A DNA stretch of 21,322 nucleotides from Spirochaetaceae bacterium (GCA_003141795.1 PLNO01000349.1:1-21322), one strand, 5' to 3'. Shown: positions 10,138-18,104, numbered from the stretch's first letter. Notes: a model not told the origin generated them from the sequence alone. Numbers and translations are program-made.

Positions 10138-10223
10138 GCACGCCCCAAAAAAATAAAGGAGATCCGCAGCTCATTGCCGTCTCCCCCTCAGGTGCGCGCA
10201 TTTCGGCGGGAGATGCGAACGTC

Positions 10224-12707
10224 TTGATCCAGCGGACGAGCTGGGGCTACATGATGGCCGTGCTCAACCCCGAGCCGGGGATATGGTCAGCCGAAGTCTC
10301 CGGGGCGGTTTCCTCCGACAGCTACTCTTTGAGCGTGCTGGGAACCACGGCGACGCCGCAGATCACGGTGAGCGACCCGAGCTACTCAGGAATGCTGGTG
10401 GATACGAGCGTGACGGTGAGCGGAACGGCGTTCGCGAACAACGGGACGCTGGGCACACTCACGGTCTACGCGTCCAACGACAACAGCTCCTTCAATGGCG
10501 TGGCCGTTGGAACGACAACGCCACAGGCGAACGGCAGCTTCACCGTACAGGTGGACACGAGCTCCTTGATTGATGGTGAATACTGGCTGTTTGCGGGCAT
10601 CAGGCTTGAGGCGTCCGCGCCCGAGCGGCGGGCGTACGCGCCGGGCAGCATCAACGTCCTGCACTACCAACCGCTTGCCGCGGTCACAGATTTCGTGGCC
10701 GGCGAGAATAAGGCAGGTGGCATCGACCTTCACTTCACGGATCCCAACGGTACGCGGACCCTGGGCTTCAACCTCCACGTGAAGGACGTGACCTCGGGTG
10801 AGGCATCGACGATCTACATGGGACACCTCACAGACACGAGTCTGCCGGGACTCACTGCGGGCCACACCTACCAGTTGCAGGTGGGGGCAAAGGATGCGGC
10901 CAACAGAGAAGGCGCGCTTTCACAAGTCATCACCCTTGCAATGGGAAGCGTCAAGCAACCGATCAACGACTTTACGATCGGGGCAAATCAGCTTGATGCA
11001 GCTTTGAAGATCGGGGAGGTGACGCAAGGCACTCTCACGGTGAACACAGTGTCTGCGACAACGGCGAATAGCGCCTACGACTACGTGATTGCCAACGTGG
11101 TGAGCACGCCCGCAGGGCTCAACCTTGGGTTTACGGCGCCGGTGTGGAACCTCAGCGGTGGGAACGCATCTGTGGGCTACACGCTGTACCCACAGGAGAA
11201 CGTGGCCCCGGGATCCTATCTGGTGGTGCTTGCCCTCACCAACCAGGGCAACGCATCGGAGACCCACCAGGTCACGATCCCCGTGACAGTGGGATACCCG
11301 AAGGTGACGGTGACGCAGGTGAGCCCGACGCGGTGGAACACGGAGAAGGCTCAAGTCGTTGACGTGTATGGGACGAACTTCTTCTCAGGCACGCGGGTGT
11401 TCATCGAGACGACTGAGCTGACGGTCACGGCGGTCGACACGGGCCACCTCCAGGCCAACGCGCCGGCAGGGCTTGCCGCAGGAACGCACACCATCACGGT
11501 GATGGGCCCTGGAAGTGACACCGCAACGGCGACGGTGACCCTGCTTGCACCCGACTATCAGATTCTTGCCTACAAGAGCATGACGGTGGTGCAACCGGGA
11601 GGCAGCAGCGGATTCTTCTTCACGATCCAGGCGCTGAACGACTTCACGGGAACGGTCACCTTCAGCCTGCAGGACATCCCTTCGGGGTGGAGTGCAGCGT
11701 TGGACAGGTCGACGCTCGCCGCGGGTGAGCTTGCGACCGTGAGCGTGACGGTTCCGTCGGGAGCGGCGGAAGGGACGAGCACGCTGAACGTAGTGACATC
11801 TGTAGGGGACGTGCTGCCTCTGGATGTGACGGTGAGCGCCACAAAAGCCAATCCGACGATCTCGGGGCTCTCGGAGAGTGCGGGATTCGTCGGGGACAGT
11901 GTGTCGATCTACGGCTACGGGTTTGGAACGAATGCAACAGCCATGCTGGGTACGACTGCATTGCCGATCACCACGCGCGGAGTGGACGTCATCACGGTGC
12001 AGATCCCGCAGGATGCCGCCTCGGGTGACATCACGGTGGTACGCGACGGGATGGTCTCCAATGCGGTTCCCTTCTACGTGAAGAGCCTTGGATTCACCAT
12101 CTACCCGGATGCGAAGTCATTGACGATGCAGCCGGGGGAGAGCAGGACGATCAACCTGTGGGTGTCGGGCTACGCGCAGGCCGTGGGCCTGAGTGCAAGC
12201 ACGAATGATGGGAACGTGTCAGCGCACCTGGCAGGCACACAGGTGATCCCCAACGGTTCGGTGGCCCTCACGATCGAAGCGCCCTCGAGCGCGGCGAAAG
12301 GCTCGTACCCCGTGACCATCACAGGGGTGAGCGGAAACGTGACGAACACCGCGGTGATCACGGTGAGCGTGGGAGCGGCGTTCTCCATCGACACGACCGT
12401 GCTTCCCAACGGCATGGAGGGTGTGGACTATCTCGCTCAAATGAAGACCTCCGATGGCACAGAGCCTTTTGAGATGAGCATCGACTCAGGCAGGCTGCCC
12501 TATGGCCTTACCCTGGAGAGTGACGGGACGATCAGCGGAAGGCCGAGTGAGACGGGAACGCTTCGGTTCACGCTGAGGGCAGTGGATGGAGACGGGCGCA
12601 ACAGGACGCAGGCGCTTTCCATCACGGTGACGGAGAACGCCTGGGCGCAGGATGCCAAGGACGGAGGGCGGACGAGGTTCAACCCGGTTCCTTCCCTCGC
12701 TGACTGA
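10224..12707 (+). pseudogene. Truncated second copy of the giant surface-protein gene
   Basis: The frame opens with a TTG at 10224 that has no convincing ribosome site. Coherent protein sequence in the same frame already begins near 10158 (GDPQLIAVSPSGARISAGDA), after an in-frame TGA at 10131, so the original 5' end and signal peptide are missing. Domains: Ig-like segments, an Fn3-like domain (about residues 150-240), a TIG/IPT domain (about 360-440), an Ig-like NEW3-type segment (about 450-540), a second TIG/IPT (about 545-620), then a He_PIG-like domain. From 12060 on it aligns without gaps to base 1 onward of this window, with scattered substitutions. It stops at TGA 12705-12707, where the other copy has TCA (646-648), and the shared sequence continues past that stop. 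It could still be translated as a shorter protein, but lack of an N-terminal export signal argues for a decaying duplicate. Confidence 0.75.
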
Positions 12708-12880
12708 AGAGTCATGTGGACATCGACGAGTTACACGGGAGCCAAGTCGATCCTGACAGGCCATGCCCGTGTATTCCTGCTCACCTCGAGCGGTGTGATC
12801 GGGCTTGACCAGGAGACGGGGCGGCTGCTGTACCGCATCTCTGGCAACTTCACGCAGTGGGCGTATGCAGGCGACAACCT
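12708..12880 (+). pseudogene. Read-through remnant of the duplicated surface-protein gene
   Basis: Immediately after the TGA the same frame continues as RVMWTSTSYTGAKSILTGHA and on to GNFTQWAYAGDNL, matching the PQQ-like start of the first copy (bases 649-821). Homology ends abruptly at 12880; the next bases (to a TAA near 12929) show no similarity to the first copy. An ATG at 12714 could start a 71-codon ORF, but it is best read as the tail of the pseudogene. Confidence 0.7.
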
Positions 12881-13212
12881 GCCAAGGTCATCGGTGTCGC
12901 TTGAACCTGAGCGGGTGAGCCGTCCTTAAGGCTCATGGACTGCATCATCCGCCTCACCCGTGATGCCGAGCATCCGATAGGGCACCCAATTGTCTTCACG
13001 TTTTTCCTTCAGCCCCGGAACGCAAAAGGCCGAGATCGGGGCGCCAAGCCTTGCGGTCGAAATGATCTCATGGGTAAGATCGGCTCGTGATCCCCGGAGG
13101 GCTTTCGCTCGTGCTCCTAAAAACAGGTACCCAATAGGGCCGGATGGTCCCTCGGGAGAGGGACGAGCCCGATCGATTCGCGTTATGATCTGGTCGAGGA
13201 AGGCCCCTGACC
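12881..13212. other. Spacer without a supported gene
   Basis: This junction region follows the broken duplicate. It contains the hairpin at 13147-13164. A start-less open frame on the - strand ends at about 12927 with protein-like composition (for example ADLTHEIISTARLGAPISAF) but matches no family I know. A -10-like TATGAT lies at 13184-13189, about 25 bases before the next gene, with no good -35 partner. Confidence 0.4.
13147..13164. repeat. Perfect hairpin sharing a core with 10122-10137
   Basis: GTCCCTC (13147-13153) pairs with GAGGGAC (13158-13164) around GGGA. It shares the core CCCTCGGG(T/A)GAGGG with the upstream palindrome, and the two bracket the truncated gene copy. Confidence 0.45.
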
Positions 13213-14190
13213 ATGATGCTCCATCTCGCGCCGCTTCAAGGCGTTACAAACCGGATATTCAGGAATGCGTACTTCAGACATTTTGTCGGCTTTGACAGTG
13301 CGATCGCTCCTTCTATTCTCGCGGTTCACACATCACGCCCCCGGTCCAGCCATTTCAAGGATCTGCTGCCCGGCCCGGCGGAGTCATCCTTCGATGATGA
13401 GACGCGAGCGCTGGAGGGTGTTGGCTCCCGCGTGTGCCTTGTCCCACAAATCATCGGCAACGACGCCGCGGTTTTCGCGGAGACAGCGCGATTACTCGCC
13501 GACCTCGGCTACCGTGAGATCAATTGGAATCTCGGCTGCCCGTACCCGATGGTCGCGAACAAGCTGAGAGGCTCCGGCCTTCTCCCTTTCCCCGACCGTA
13601 TCGCCGCCGTGCTGGACCTCGCCTGCGGGATCCCGGGCATCAGCATATCGGTCAAGCTCAGGCTCGGGCGTTCCGACCCTGACGACATCATCCGCCTCAT
13701 GCCGGTTCTCAACGAGCACCCGCTGGAGAAAGTCATCATCCATCCGAGGGTGGGAACGCAAATGTACCGTGGCGTGCCGGACTTGGAAGGTTTCGCGCAC
13801 GCGGCCGAGCTTTGCCGTCACACTCTCGTCTATAACGGCGATATCACTGACAGCGCCTCGTACGGCAGCCTGGCGGCGCGCTTTGCCGATATCGATGAAT
13901 GGATGATTGGTCGCGGAGCGGTTTCGAATCCTTTTCTGGCGGAGGAGATAAGGTCGGGAGGCGCTATCGTGAATCGGGAAGCGCGTCTCCGAGCATGGCA
14001 CGACGATCTTTATCAGTCCTACCGCAGCGTCCTCAGCGGGTCCTCCCACGTGCTGGATAAGATGAAAGAGATATGGACCTATCTTGGCGTGCCTGTCCCT
14101 GGTGCGCGGAAGCGGCTCGAGCGCATCGCCCGGGCGACAACGCTCGAAGCCTACGAAATCGCCGTGGCAGAGATGCTCGACGTGTATTGA
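13213..14190 (+). CDS. tRNA-dihydrouridine synthase family protein
   Basis: This is a 325-residue flavoprotein of the Dus family, which reduces uridine to dihydrouridine in the D-loop of tRNAs using FMN and NADPH. The N-terminal TIM barrel shows MLHLAPLQGVTNRIFRNAYF, the FMN-binding and substrate-entry start. The motif NWNLGCPYPMVANKLRGSG carries the conserved catalytic Cys109. VIIHPRVGTQMYRG corresponds to the family His-containing phosphate-site strand; LVYNGDI and MIGRGAVSNPFL are the two C-terminal FMN-phosphate motifs. A helical C-terminal domain follows. Length is typical. The first ATG at 13213 follows GAGGA at 13197-13201; a second ATG follows immediately. It stands alone between a pseudogene and an orphan ORF. 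The family is clear; I do not assign DusA, DusB or DusC. Confidence 0.9.
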   Translation: MMLHLAPLQGVTNRIFRNAYFRHFVGFDSAIAPSILAVHTSRPRSSHFKDLLPGPAESSFDDETRALEGVGSRVCLVPQIIGNDAAVFAETARLLADLGYREINWNLGCPYPMVANKLRGSGLLPFPDRIAAVLDLACGIPGISISVKLRLGRSDPDDIIRLMPVLNEHPLEKVIIHPRVGTQMYRGVPDLEGFAHAAELCRHTLVYNGDITDSASYGSLAARFADIDEWMIGRGAVSNPFLAEEIRSGGAIVNREARLRAWHDDLYQSYRSVLSGSSHVLDKMKEIWTYLGVPVPGARKRLERIARATTLEAYEIAVAEMLDVY

Positions 14191-14285
14191 TCGCGAGCAA
14201 CCAGGGGCTGACTGGGTCCCTAGAATCAAAGTTCTATGCTGCCTTGCGTTTGTAAGCCCTGAACCTACCCCGAACTCGTGGACAC

Positions 14286-14609
14286 ATGGTTAAGCAGTAT
14301 CTTGAAGGGGTAAGTCCAACCAATCTCACGCTCGACGGGGAAGGTTCGGGTGACCTTTCAATTCGGGGGCTCAGCAATATCACCGGTTACGTCCTGAATG
14401 GCGGGGTCTACAGCATGGTGGACCTGTACACCCTCTACGCAAGCGGCGATCCCCCGCCGTACTTCCAGAACCCCGAAACCTCGGCAGTCAAGACCATGGA
14501 AACGAAGACATATTCCCTTGCCTCGTCGGCCGATGGATTGAGTTACGACACATACGCGGCAAACGTGATTCCCCTTTTTAACGACACCGCGTTTGCCGAC
14601 CTGAACTGA
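14286..14609 (+). CDS. Orphan 107-residue hypothetical protein, possibly a gene fragment
   Basis: The frame is open from just after a TAA at 14253 and the ATG at 14286 has no recognisable ribosome site. The product (starts VKQYLEGVSPTNLTLDGEG, ends IPLFNDTAFADLN) has no signal peptide, membrane segment or familiar motif. A strong hairpin 14 bases past the stop suggests a genuine gene end. It could be the surviving 3' end of a larger exported protein whose 5' part was lost, in keeping with the degraded neighbourhood, or a small intact gene. Confidence 0.4.
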   Translation: MVKQYLEGVSPTNLTLDGEGSGDLSIRGLSNITGYVLNGGVYSMVDLYTLYASGDPPPYFQNPETSAVKTMETKTYSLASSADGLSYDTYAANVIPLFNDTAFADLN

Positions 14610-14622
14610 CGATATCCGCCAC

Positions 14623-14653
14623 AGAGGCCGGGCATGATTCACGCCCGGCCTCT
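14623..14653 (+). terminator. Strong GC hairpin after the orphan ORF
   Basis: AGAGGCCGGGC (14623-14633) pairs perfectly with GCCCGGCCTCT (14643-14653) across a 9-base loop. It lies just past the stop at 14609. The sequence after it is C-rich rather than T-rich, so it is terminator-like without a classical T-tract. Confidence 0.5.
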
Positions 14654-14814
14654 CCCGACGGCCTTCCCACCCCCTCCCCGGCAAGGTACCCGAGCTGGCA
14701 AGGACATTGTTCCAGTAGTGGAGGGTATGGATACCATACACAGAAAAAATCCCCTGAAAACACTGAACCTATGGGGCTTTCCTATCGAGCTTTTTTATGC
14801 TATGCCCAGCTCTG

Positions 14815-14843
14815 TTGACAATATCCAGAAAAACCTTTAAAGT
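14815..14843 (+). promoter_or_regulatory. Candidate sigma-70 promoter upstream of tRNA-Pro
   Basis: A perfect -35 box TTGACA (14815-14820) is followed after exactly 17 bases by TAAAGT (14838-14843), which matches four of six positions of TATAAT. It would start transcription near 14850, about 140 bases before the tRNA. The stretch 14654-14988 holds no gene I can support. It also contains a 6-bp inverted repeat (GTATGG-ATA-CCATAC near 14727) and a tandem TTGGCAAGGC-type repeat just after this promoter. Confidence 0.45.
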
Positions 14844-14988
14844 CTTTGGCAAGGCTTGGCAAGGAAGTGTATCTCTTGGCCGAGTAAGGGAATGGCGGTC
14901 GATGGTACATTACGTCGCTCCCGCTGTTTTTCTTTCCGGGCGATCTGCTCGCGCCCAATGCGGCGGTGGCAATCCCCTCATATCTTTG

Positions 14989-15061
14989 CGGGCTGTAGCG
15001 CAGTTGGTAGCGCGTTCGGTTCGGGACCGAAAGGCCGGCGGTTCAAACCCGCCCAGCCCGA
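14989..15061 (+). tRNA. tRNA-Pro (anticodon CGG)
   Basis: The 73 bases fold into a complete cloverleaf: acceptor CGGGCTG with CAGCCCG; D stem GCGC/GCGC with loop AGTTGGTA; anticodon stem TTCGG/CCGAA with loop TTCGGGA, placing CGG at 15022-15024, U at 33 and G at 37; 5-base variable loop; T stem GGCGG/CCGCC with loop TTCAAAC; discriminator A. It reads CCG proline codons. CCA is not encoded (ATAAC follows), so it must be added after transcription. No integrase or attachment repeat is seen beside it. Confidence 0.95.
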
Positions 15062-15109
15062 TAACAAGCTCTTCGAATCAGAGCCTCCTTTCCGCCGGCA
15101 CTCTGACGG

Positions 15110-15418
15110 CTACCGGTATTCCTCACAGAACCACACTCCGCCGGGCGACCTGGGATACGTGCAGCGGTCGCGCTGCTCGCAGATCCCACACAGCCCGGGC
15201 TCCCGTCGCTCCGTTTTGACTCCCACGGTAGCGTCGAGACGGGTGCTTGCGCCCGTGGGTCCTCGCTGTGGCTGCTCTGCAACCGAGAGCTCTTCATACT
15301 CGAGACAGTTGAGCACCGGTGCATGCCCCTTATGAGGGTACGTGCACACGCGCCGCTTCTCACACATGCTGCAGAGTCCATGATGGGTTTCCTCGCCGTG
15401 TCTGGTTGCCAGTTCCAT
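15110..15418 (-). CDS. Small protein with two four-cysteine modules
   Basis: The product is 102 residues from the ATG at 15418, chosen because AGAGGTG lies a few bases upstream; an upstream in-frame start at 15454 would lie within the sigma-54 promoter. It consists of two related modules: C16-x2-C19-x5-C25-TYP-x9-C38-LEY and C77-x2-C80-x5-C86-TYP-x8-C98-EEY, each introduced by Gly-Leu-Cys. Short proteins with this GLCxxC...C-T-x-P...C-x-E-Y pattern occur in anaerobes, but the biochemical role is not established to my knowledge. The regular cysteines suggest a metal site (Zn or Fe-S) or a redox switch. No signal peptide is present, so it is cytoplasmic. It lies downstream of the NtrC-type regulator with its own sigma-54 promoter, making it a likely direct target. 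Confidence 0.82.
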   Translation of the reverse strand: MELATRHGEETHHGLCSMCEKRRVCTYPHKGHAPVLNCLEYEELSVAEQPQRGPTGASTRLDATVGVKTERREPGLCGICEQRDRCTYPRSPGGVWFCEEYR

Positions 15419-15443
15419 TTTCACACCTCTGTCAGCATGTGTA

Positions 15444-15459
15444 TGCAAGAACAATGCCA
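15444..15459 (-). promoter_or_regulatory. Sigma-54 (-24/-12) promoter of the cysteine-module gene
   Basis: On the - strand the sequence TGGCATTGTTCTTGCA matches the sigma-54 consensus TGGCAC-N5-TTGCA except for one base. The diagnostic GG (15458-15457) and GC (15446-15445) are separated by exactly 10 bases. Transcription would start about a dozen bases further on, leaving a short leader with the AGAGGTG ribosome site before the ATG at 15418. Confidence 0.8.
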
Positions 15460-15493
15460 GGGCTGGGGAAAAGAGAAATAGCGGAAAGCATCG

Positions 15494-15511
15494 GGAAATA
15501 CAGGTATTTCC
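15494..15511. promoter_or_regulatory. 18-bp perfect dyad, probable enhancer site for the NtrC-type activator
   Basis: GGAAATAC-AG-GTATTTCC is a perfect inverted repeat of 8 bp arms with a 2-base centre. It sits about 35 bases upstream of the -24 element, centred about 70 bases before the predicted start. That position and symmetry suit the dimeric Fis-type DNA-binding domain of the activator encoded next door. In the other orientation it could also serve as a hairpin after the regulator gene, but no T-tract follows directly. Confidence 0.6.
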
Positions 15512-15561
15512 GAGGCTCGGGACGGCGCTCCATGCTCCTGCCCCTTGTCCGTAACGAGTCG

Positions 15562-16929
15562 TCAGGTGGGGCGATTTTCCTCGGTGGGGATGTTTTTCCC
15601 ACCCGAGCTCTTTATGCGGGCGGAAAGAGTCTTGCGGTCGATGCCGAGAATTGCCGCGGCTCGTGATTTATTGCCTTGCACGGAGGCAAGCACTTCGGCG
15701 ATATGGGCCGAATCCACCTCAGCCAGGGTACGTGGTGTGCCGCGGCCGCTCGTAGCCGCGAAACGCATGAGGCTGGGCAGATCCGGAGCGTCGATGGGAC
15801 CAGGGTCGCTCATCAGCACCATGCGCTGCACCACGTTGGCGAGCTCGCGAACATTGCCCGGCCAGTCGTAGCGAACCAGCGCGGCCAGCGCCTTCGGGGT
15901 GAACCGTGGCTGCTCCTTGCCGTATTCCTCGGCGTAGTGGGCAGCGAAGTGACGCACGAGTAGGATCAAGTCGTCCCCTCGGTCGCGCAGCGGCGGCAGG
16001 GTGATGGGGATTACGTTGAGTCGGTAATAGAGGTCCTCTCGGAACCTCCCCCGAGCGACGAGCTCCGCGAGATCCTGATTCGTCGCCGCGACGATGCGCA
16101 CGTCCACCCGCTCGGATCGCGGGGAACCGACCATCGCGATTTCACCATCCTGCAAGGCGCGCAAAAGCTTTACCTGCATGGAGGGGCTTGTCTCCTCGAT
16201 CTCGTCAAGAAACAGGCTTCCACCCTCCGCAGTCTGGAAATACCCTGCCCGCGACTGGTCCGCGCCGGTGAAGGCGCCCTTCATATGCCCGAACAGCGCG
16301 CTCTCGATGAGGCCGTCGGGGATGGCGCCGCAGTTCACCGGCACGAAAGGAGCGGAGGCTCTCGGCCCCTCGTAATGAACGGCGCGCGCTACCATTTCCT
16401 TTCCCGTGCCGCTCTCTCCCGTGATCAGCACGGGTGCCCGCACCATGGCCGCTTTGCCGATGACGCGAAACACCTCCCTCATGGCCTCGGACTCGCCGAT
16501 GATGCCCTGAGGTGCGCGCGGAAGCGCGGGGCCCCGTCCCAGGGCCAATCTACGCAGGCTGAGCTTCTCCAGGGCGCGGTCAACGGCCGCGAAAAGCTCC
16601 TCGTCGGTGAAAGGCTTCGTGAGGTACTCGGCCACGCCCGCCTTCATTGCGCTCACTGCGTTCTCTATGGAGCCGTAGCCGGTGACCATGACGACCTCGA
16701 CGGATTTGAAGTTTTCCGCGATGTGTCGGGTCAGCTCGCGGCCATCGACGCCGGGCATGCGGTAGTCGGTGATCACGAGATCAACCGGGGAGGCTTCAAG
16801 CGCGCGTATCGCCTCCGTTGCGCTTGCCGCCGTGAGCACCTCATAACCCCTCGCGGAGAGATTTCGCCGCAGAACGTCCACAGCGCTCGGCGCGTCGTCG
16901 ACGACGAGGACCCGAACAGGAGCGCTCAT
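15562..16929 (-). CDS. NtrC-family sigma-54-dependent response regulator
   Basis: The product is 455 residues with the full three-domain layout of an enhancer-binding protein. The receiver domain (1-120) has acidic residues D11 and D12, phospho-acceptor D55 (VITDYRMPG), T83 and K105 (LTKPF). The AAA+ domain (about 142-375) has Walker A GESGTGKE (171-178), an intact GAFTGA loop (218-223) that contacts sigma-54, Walker B FLDE (240-243) and the downstream DWPGNVREL motif. A Fis-type helix-turn-helix lies near the C terminus (NKSRAAAILGIDRKTLSARI). The ATG at 16929 overlaps the kinase stop as ATGA, indicating translational coupling; a longer in-frame extension overlaps the kinase gene and is rejected. 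It would be phosphorylated by the adjacent kinase and activate sigma-54 promoters, of which one is visible at 15444-15459. Confidence 0.95.
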   Translation of the reverse strand: MSAPVRVLVVDDAPSAVDVLRRNLSARGYEVLTAASATEAIRALEASPVDLVITDYRMPGVDGRELTRHIAENFKSVEVVMVTGYGSIENAVSAMKAGVAEYLTKPFTDEELFAAVDRALEKLSLRRLALGRGPALPRAPQGIIGESEAMREVFRVIGKAAMVRAPVLITGESGTGKEMVARAVHYEGPRASAPFVPVNCGAIPDGLIESALFGHMKGAFTGADQSRAGYFQTAEGGSLFLDEIEETSPSMQVKLLRALQDGEIAMVGSPRSERVDVRIVAATNQDLAELVARGRFREDLYYRLNVIPITLPPLRDRGDDLILLVRHFAAHYAEEYGKEQPRFTPKALAALVRYDWPGNVRELANVVQRMVLMSDPGPIDAPDLPSLMRFAATSGRGTPRTLAEVDSAHIAEVLASVQGNKSRAAAILGIDRKTLSARIKSSGGKNIPTEENRPT

Positions 16930-18104
16930 GACGGAAGCGTGCCCCGGGATGGCAGGCGCACCTCGAAGCGCGCGCCTTCTCCCGCACTGCTCGTGACCCC
17001 GATGCTCCCTCCATGCGAAGACACGATTCCGTGCACCACGGGCAGACCGAGCCCCGTGCCACCCCCTGTGCCCTTGGTCGTGAAGAACGGCACGAACAGG
17101 CGCCCCAGCGTCTCCGCGCTTATACCGATCCCGGTGTCCTCGACGATGAGCAGCGCCTCTGAGCCCTCCCGCACGGTGCGCACGGTAAGGGTACCGCCTG
17201 CCGGCATCGCCTGCACGGCGTTCACGACGAGGTTGACGAGCACTTGTGTGAGCTGAGCGGGGTCTCCGAGGACGAGCGGCACATCCGTGCCGAAGTCCAG
17301 GCGGAGCGCGATGCCGGCGCTCTTGCAGCGTGGCTCCAGAAAGACGATGCCGTCGCGAACGATCGTTGCAAGGTTGCAGTCCTCCGACTTCTGGGGCGCC
17401 GTTCCGCCGAATACAAGAAGGCCCCGGACGATTTCCCTTGCGCGCAGACACGCTTCCACGATGCGTTGCGTGTCGAGCGCGGCTTGTTGCGGCAGGTGAG
17501 GGGTCTTCGCCACCAGCTGGGCGAAGCCGAGGATTGCCGCCAGAGGCTCGTTCAGCTCGTGCGTGATGCCGGCAGCCATCACGCCCATCGTGGAAAGCCT
17601 GTCCGCGTGTCGGAGCTGAGCTTCCAGCCGTTTTTTTTCCTCGGCCGCACGGATCCGTTCCAGGGCAAGAGAGATGTCGGCGGCAGCCTTTTCGATGAGC
17701 TTGTGCTCTTCAGGAAGGAACGGAGCAGGATCGCTCGCGGCGAGCCCGGCGGGATAGGAGACCTCGACGCGGCCGGCGGCAGTCGTGGCGGCGAGCGTGA
17801 GCGGTCCGAGGGAAAACCGTCCGGTTTGGAACGTACCGGCGGCCGCGCTGATCCGTGCGCCGGCAAGATGCGGGTATTTGAACCCGCGCGGCAAGATTTC
17901 GACGATTTCCCGGAGCATGTGGGGGACGTCCGTGTCGCTGTCGTGAAGGACGCGTGAAATCCCGTACAGGCATTCCAGCTCCTTCACGCGTTCCGCGAGG
18001 GATTCGCGCGCGCTATATTCGGCCTCGTCTGTTGTCAGATGCTCTGTTTCAGGTTTGATGCCGGAAACTATAGCCCTGCGCCGGTCGATTGTGAAGGCTC
18101 GCAC
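16926..18104 (-). CDS. Soluble sensor histidine kinase (GAF-like sensor, NtrB-type core)
   Basis: The product is 392 residues with no membrane segment. The N terminus has a coiled-coil-like stretch (about 28-56), then a GAF-like region (about 45-150). The HisKA domain carries the H-box AAGITHELNEPLAAILGFAQ with phosphorylatable H182. The ATPase domain has the N-box (NLVVNAVQAM, N295), G1 (VEDTGIGIS, D323) and G2 (TGGGTGLGLPVV). The GTG at 18104 is used because it is the only usable start before the coil, with GGAGGAG about 13 bases upstream; this start is moderately certain. It follows the membrane oxidoreductase gene by 33 bp and overlaps the regulator by 4 bases, so signal and output probably concern the redox operon. 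The sensed signal is not visible; a cytosolic small molecule or redox state is inferred from the missing membrane anchor. Confidence 0.92.
   Translation of the reverse strand: MRAFTIDRRRAIVSGIKPETEHLTTDEAEYSARESLAERVKELECLYGISRVLHDSDTDVPHMLREIVEILPRGFKYPHLAGARISAAAGTFQTGRFSLGPLTLAATTAAGRVEVSYPAGLAASDPAPFLPEEHKLIEKAAADISLALERIRAAEEKKRLEAQLRHADRLSTMGVMAAGITHELNEPLAAILGFAQLVAKTPHLPQQAALDTQRIVEACLRAREIVRGLLVFGGTAPQKSEDCNLATIVRDGIVFLEPRCKSAGIALRLDFGTDVPLVLGDPAQLTQVLVNLVVNAVQAMPAGGTLTVRTVREGSEALLIVEDTGIGISAETLGRLFVPFFTTKGTGGGTGLGLPVVHGIVSSHGGSIGVTSSAGEGARFEVRLPSRGTLPS

Noticed and set aside
14845..14866. TTGGCAAGG tandem repeat as a second sigma-54 promoter
   Set aside because: The GG and GC are not 10 bases apart and the -12 element is missing.
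14989..15061. tRNA-Pro as an integration site for a mobile element
   Set aside because: No integrase, no repeat of the tRNA 3' end and no phage or plasmid genes are present in the window.
15066..15091. Weak hairpin after tRNA-Pro as terminator
   Set aside because: Only a 5-bp stem (GCTCT/AGAGC) with no T-run; too weak to call.
16285..17256. 323-codon + strand ORF antisense to the kinase/regulator genes
   Set aside because: It is a high-GC shadow; the opposite strand has unambiguous kinase and AAA+ motifs.
16930..17451. N-terminal extension of the NtrC-type regulator frame
   Set aside because: The extension overlaps the kinase ATPase domain and has arginine-rich shadow composition; the receiver domain starts at the ATG at 16929.
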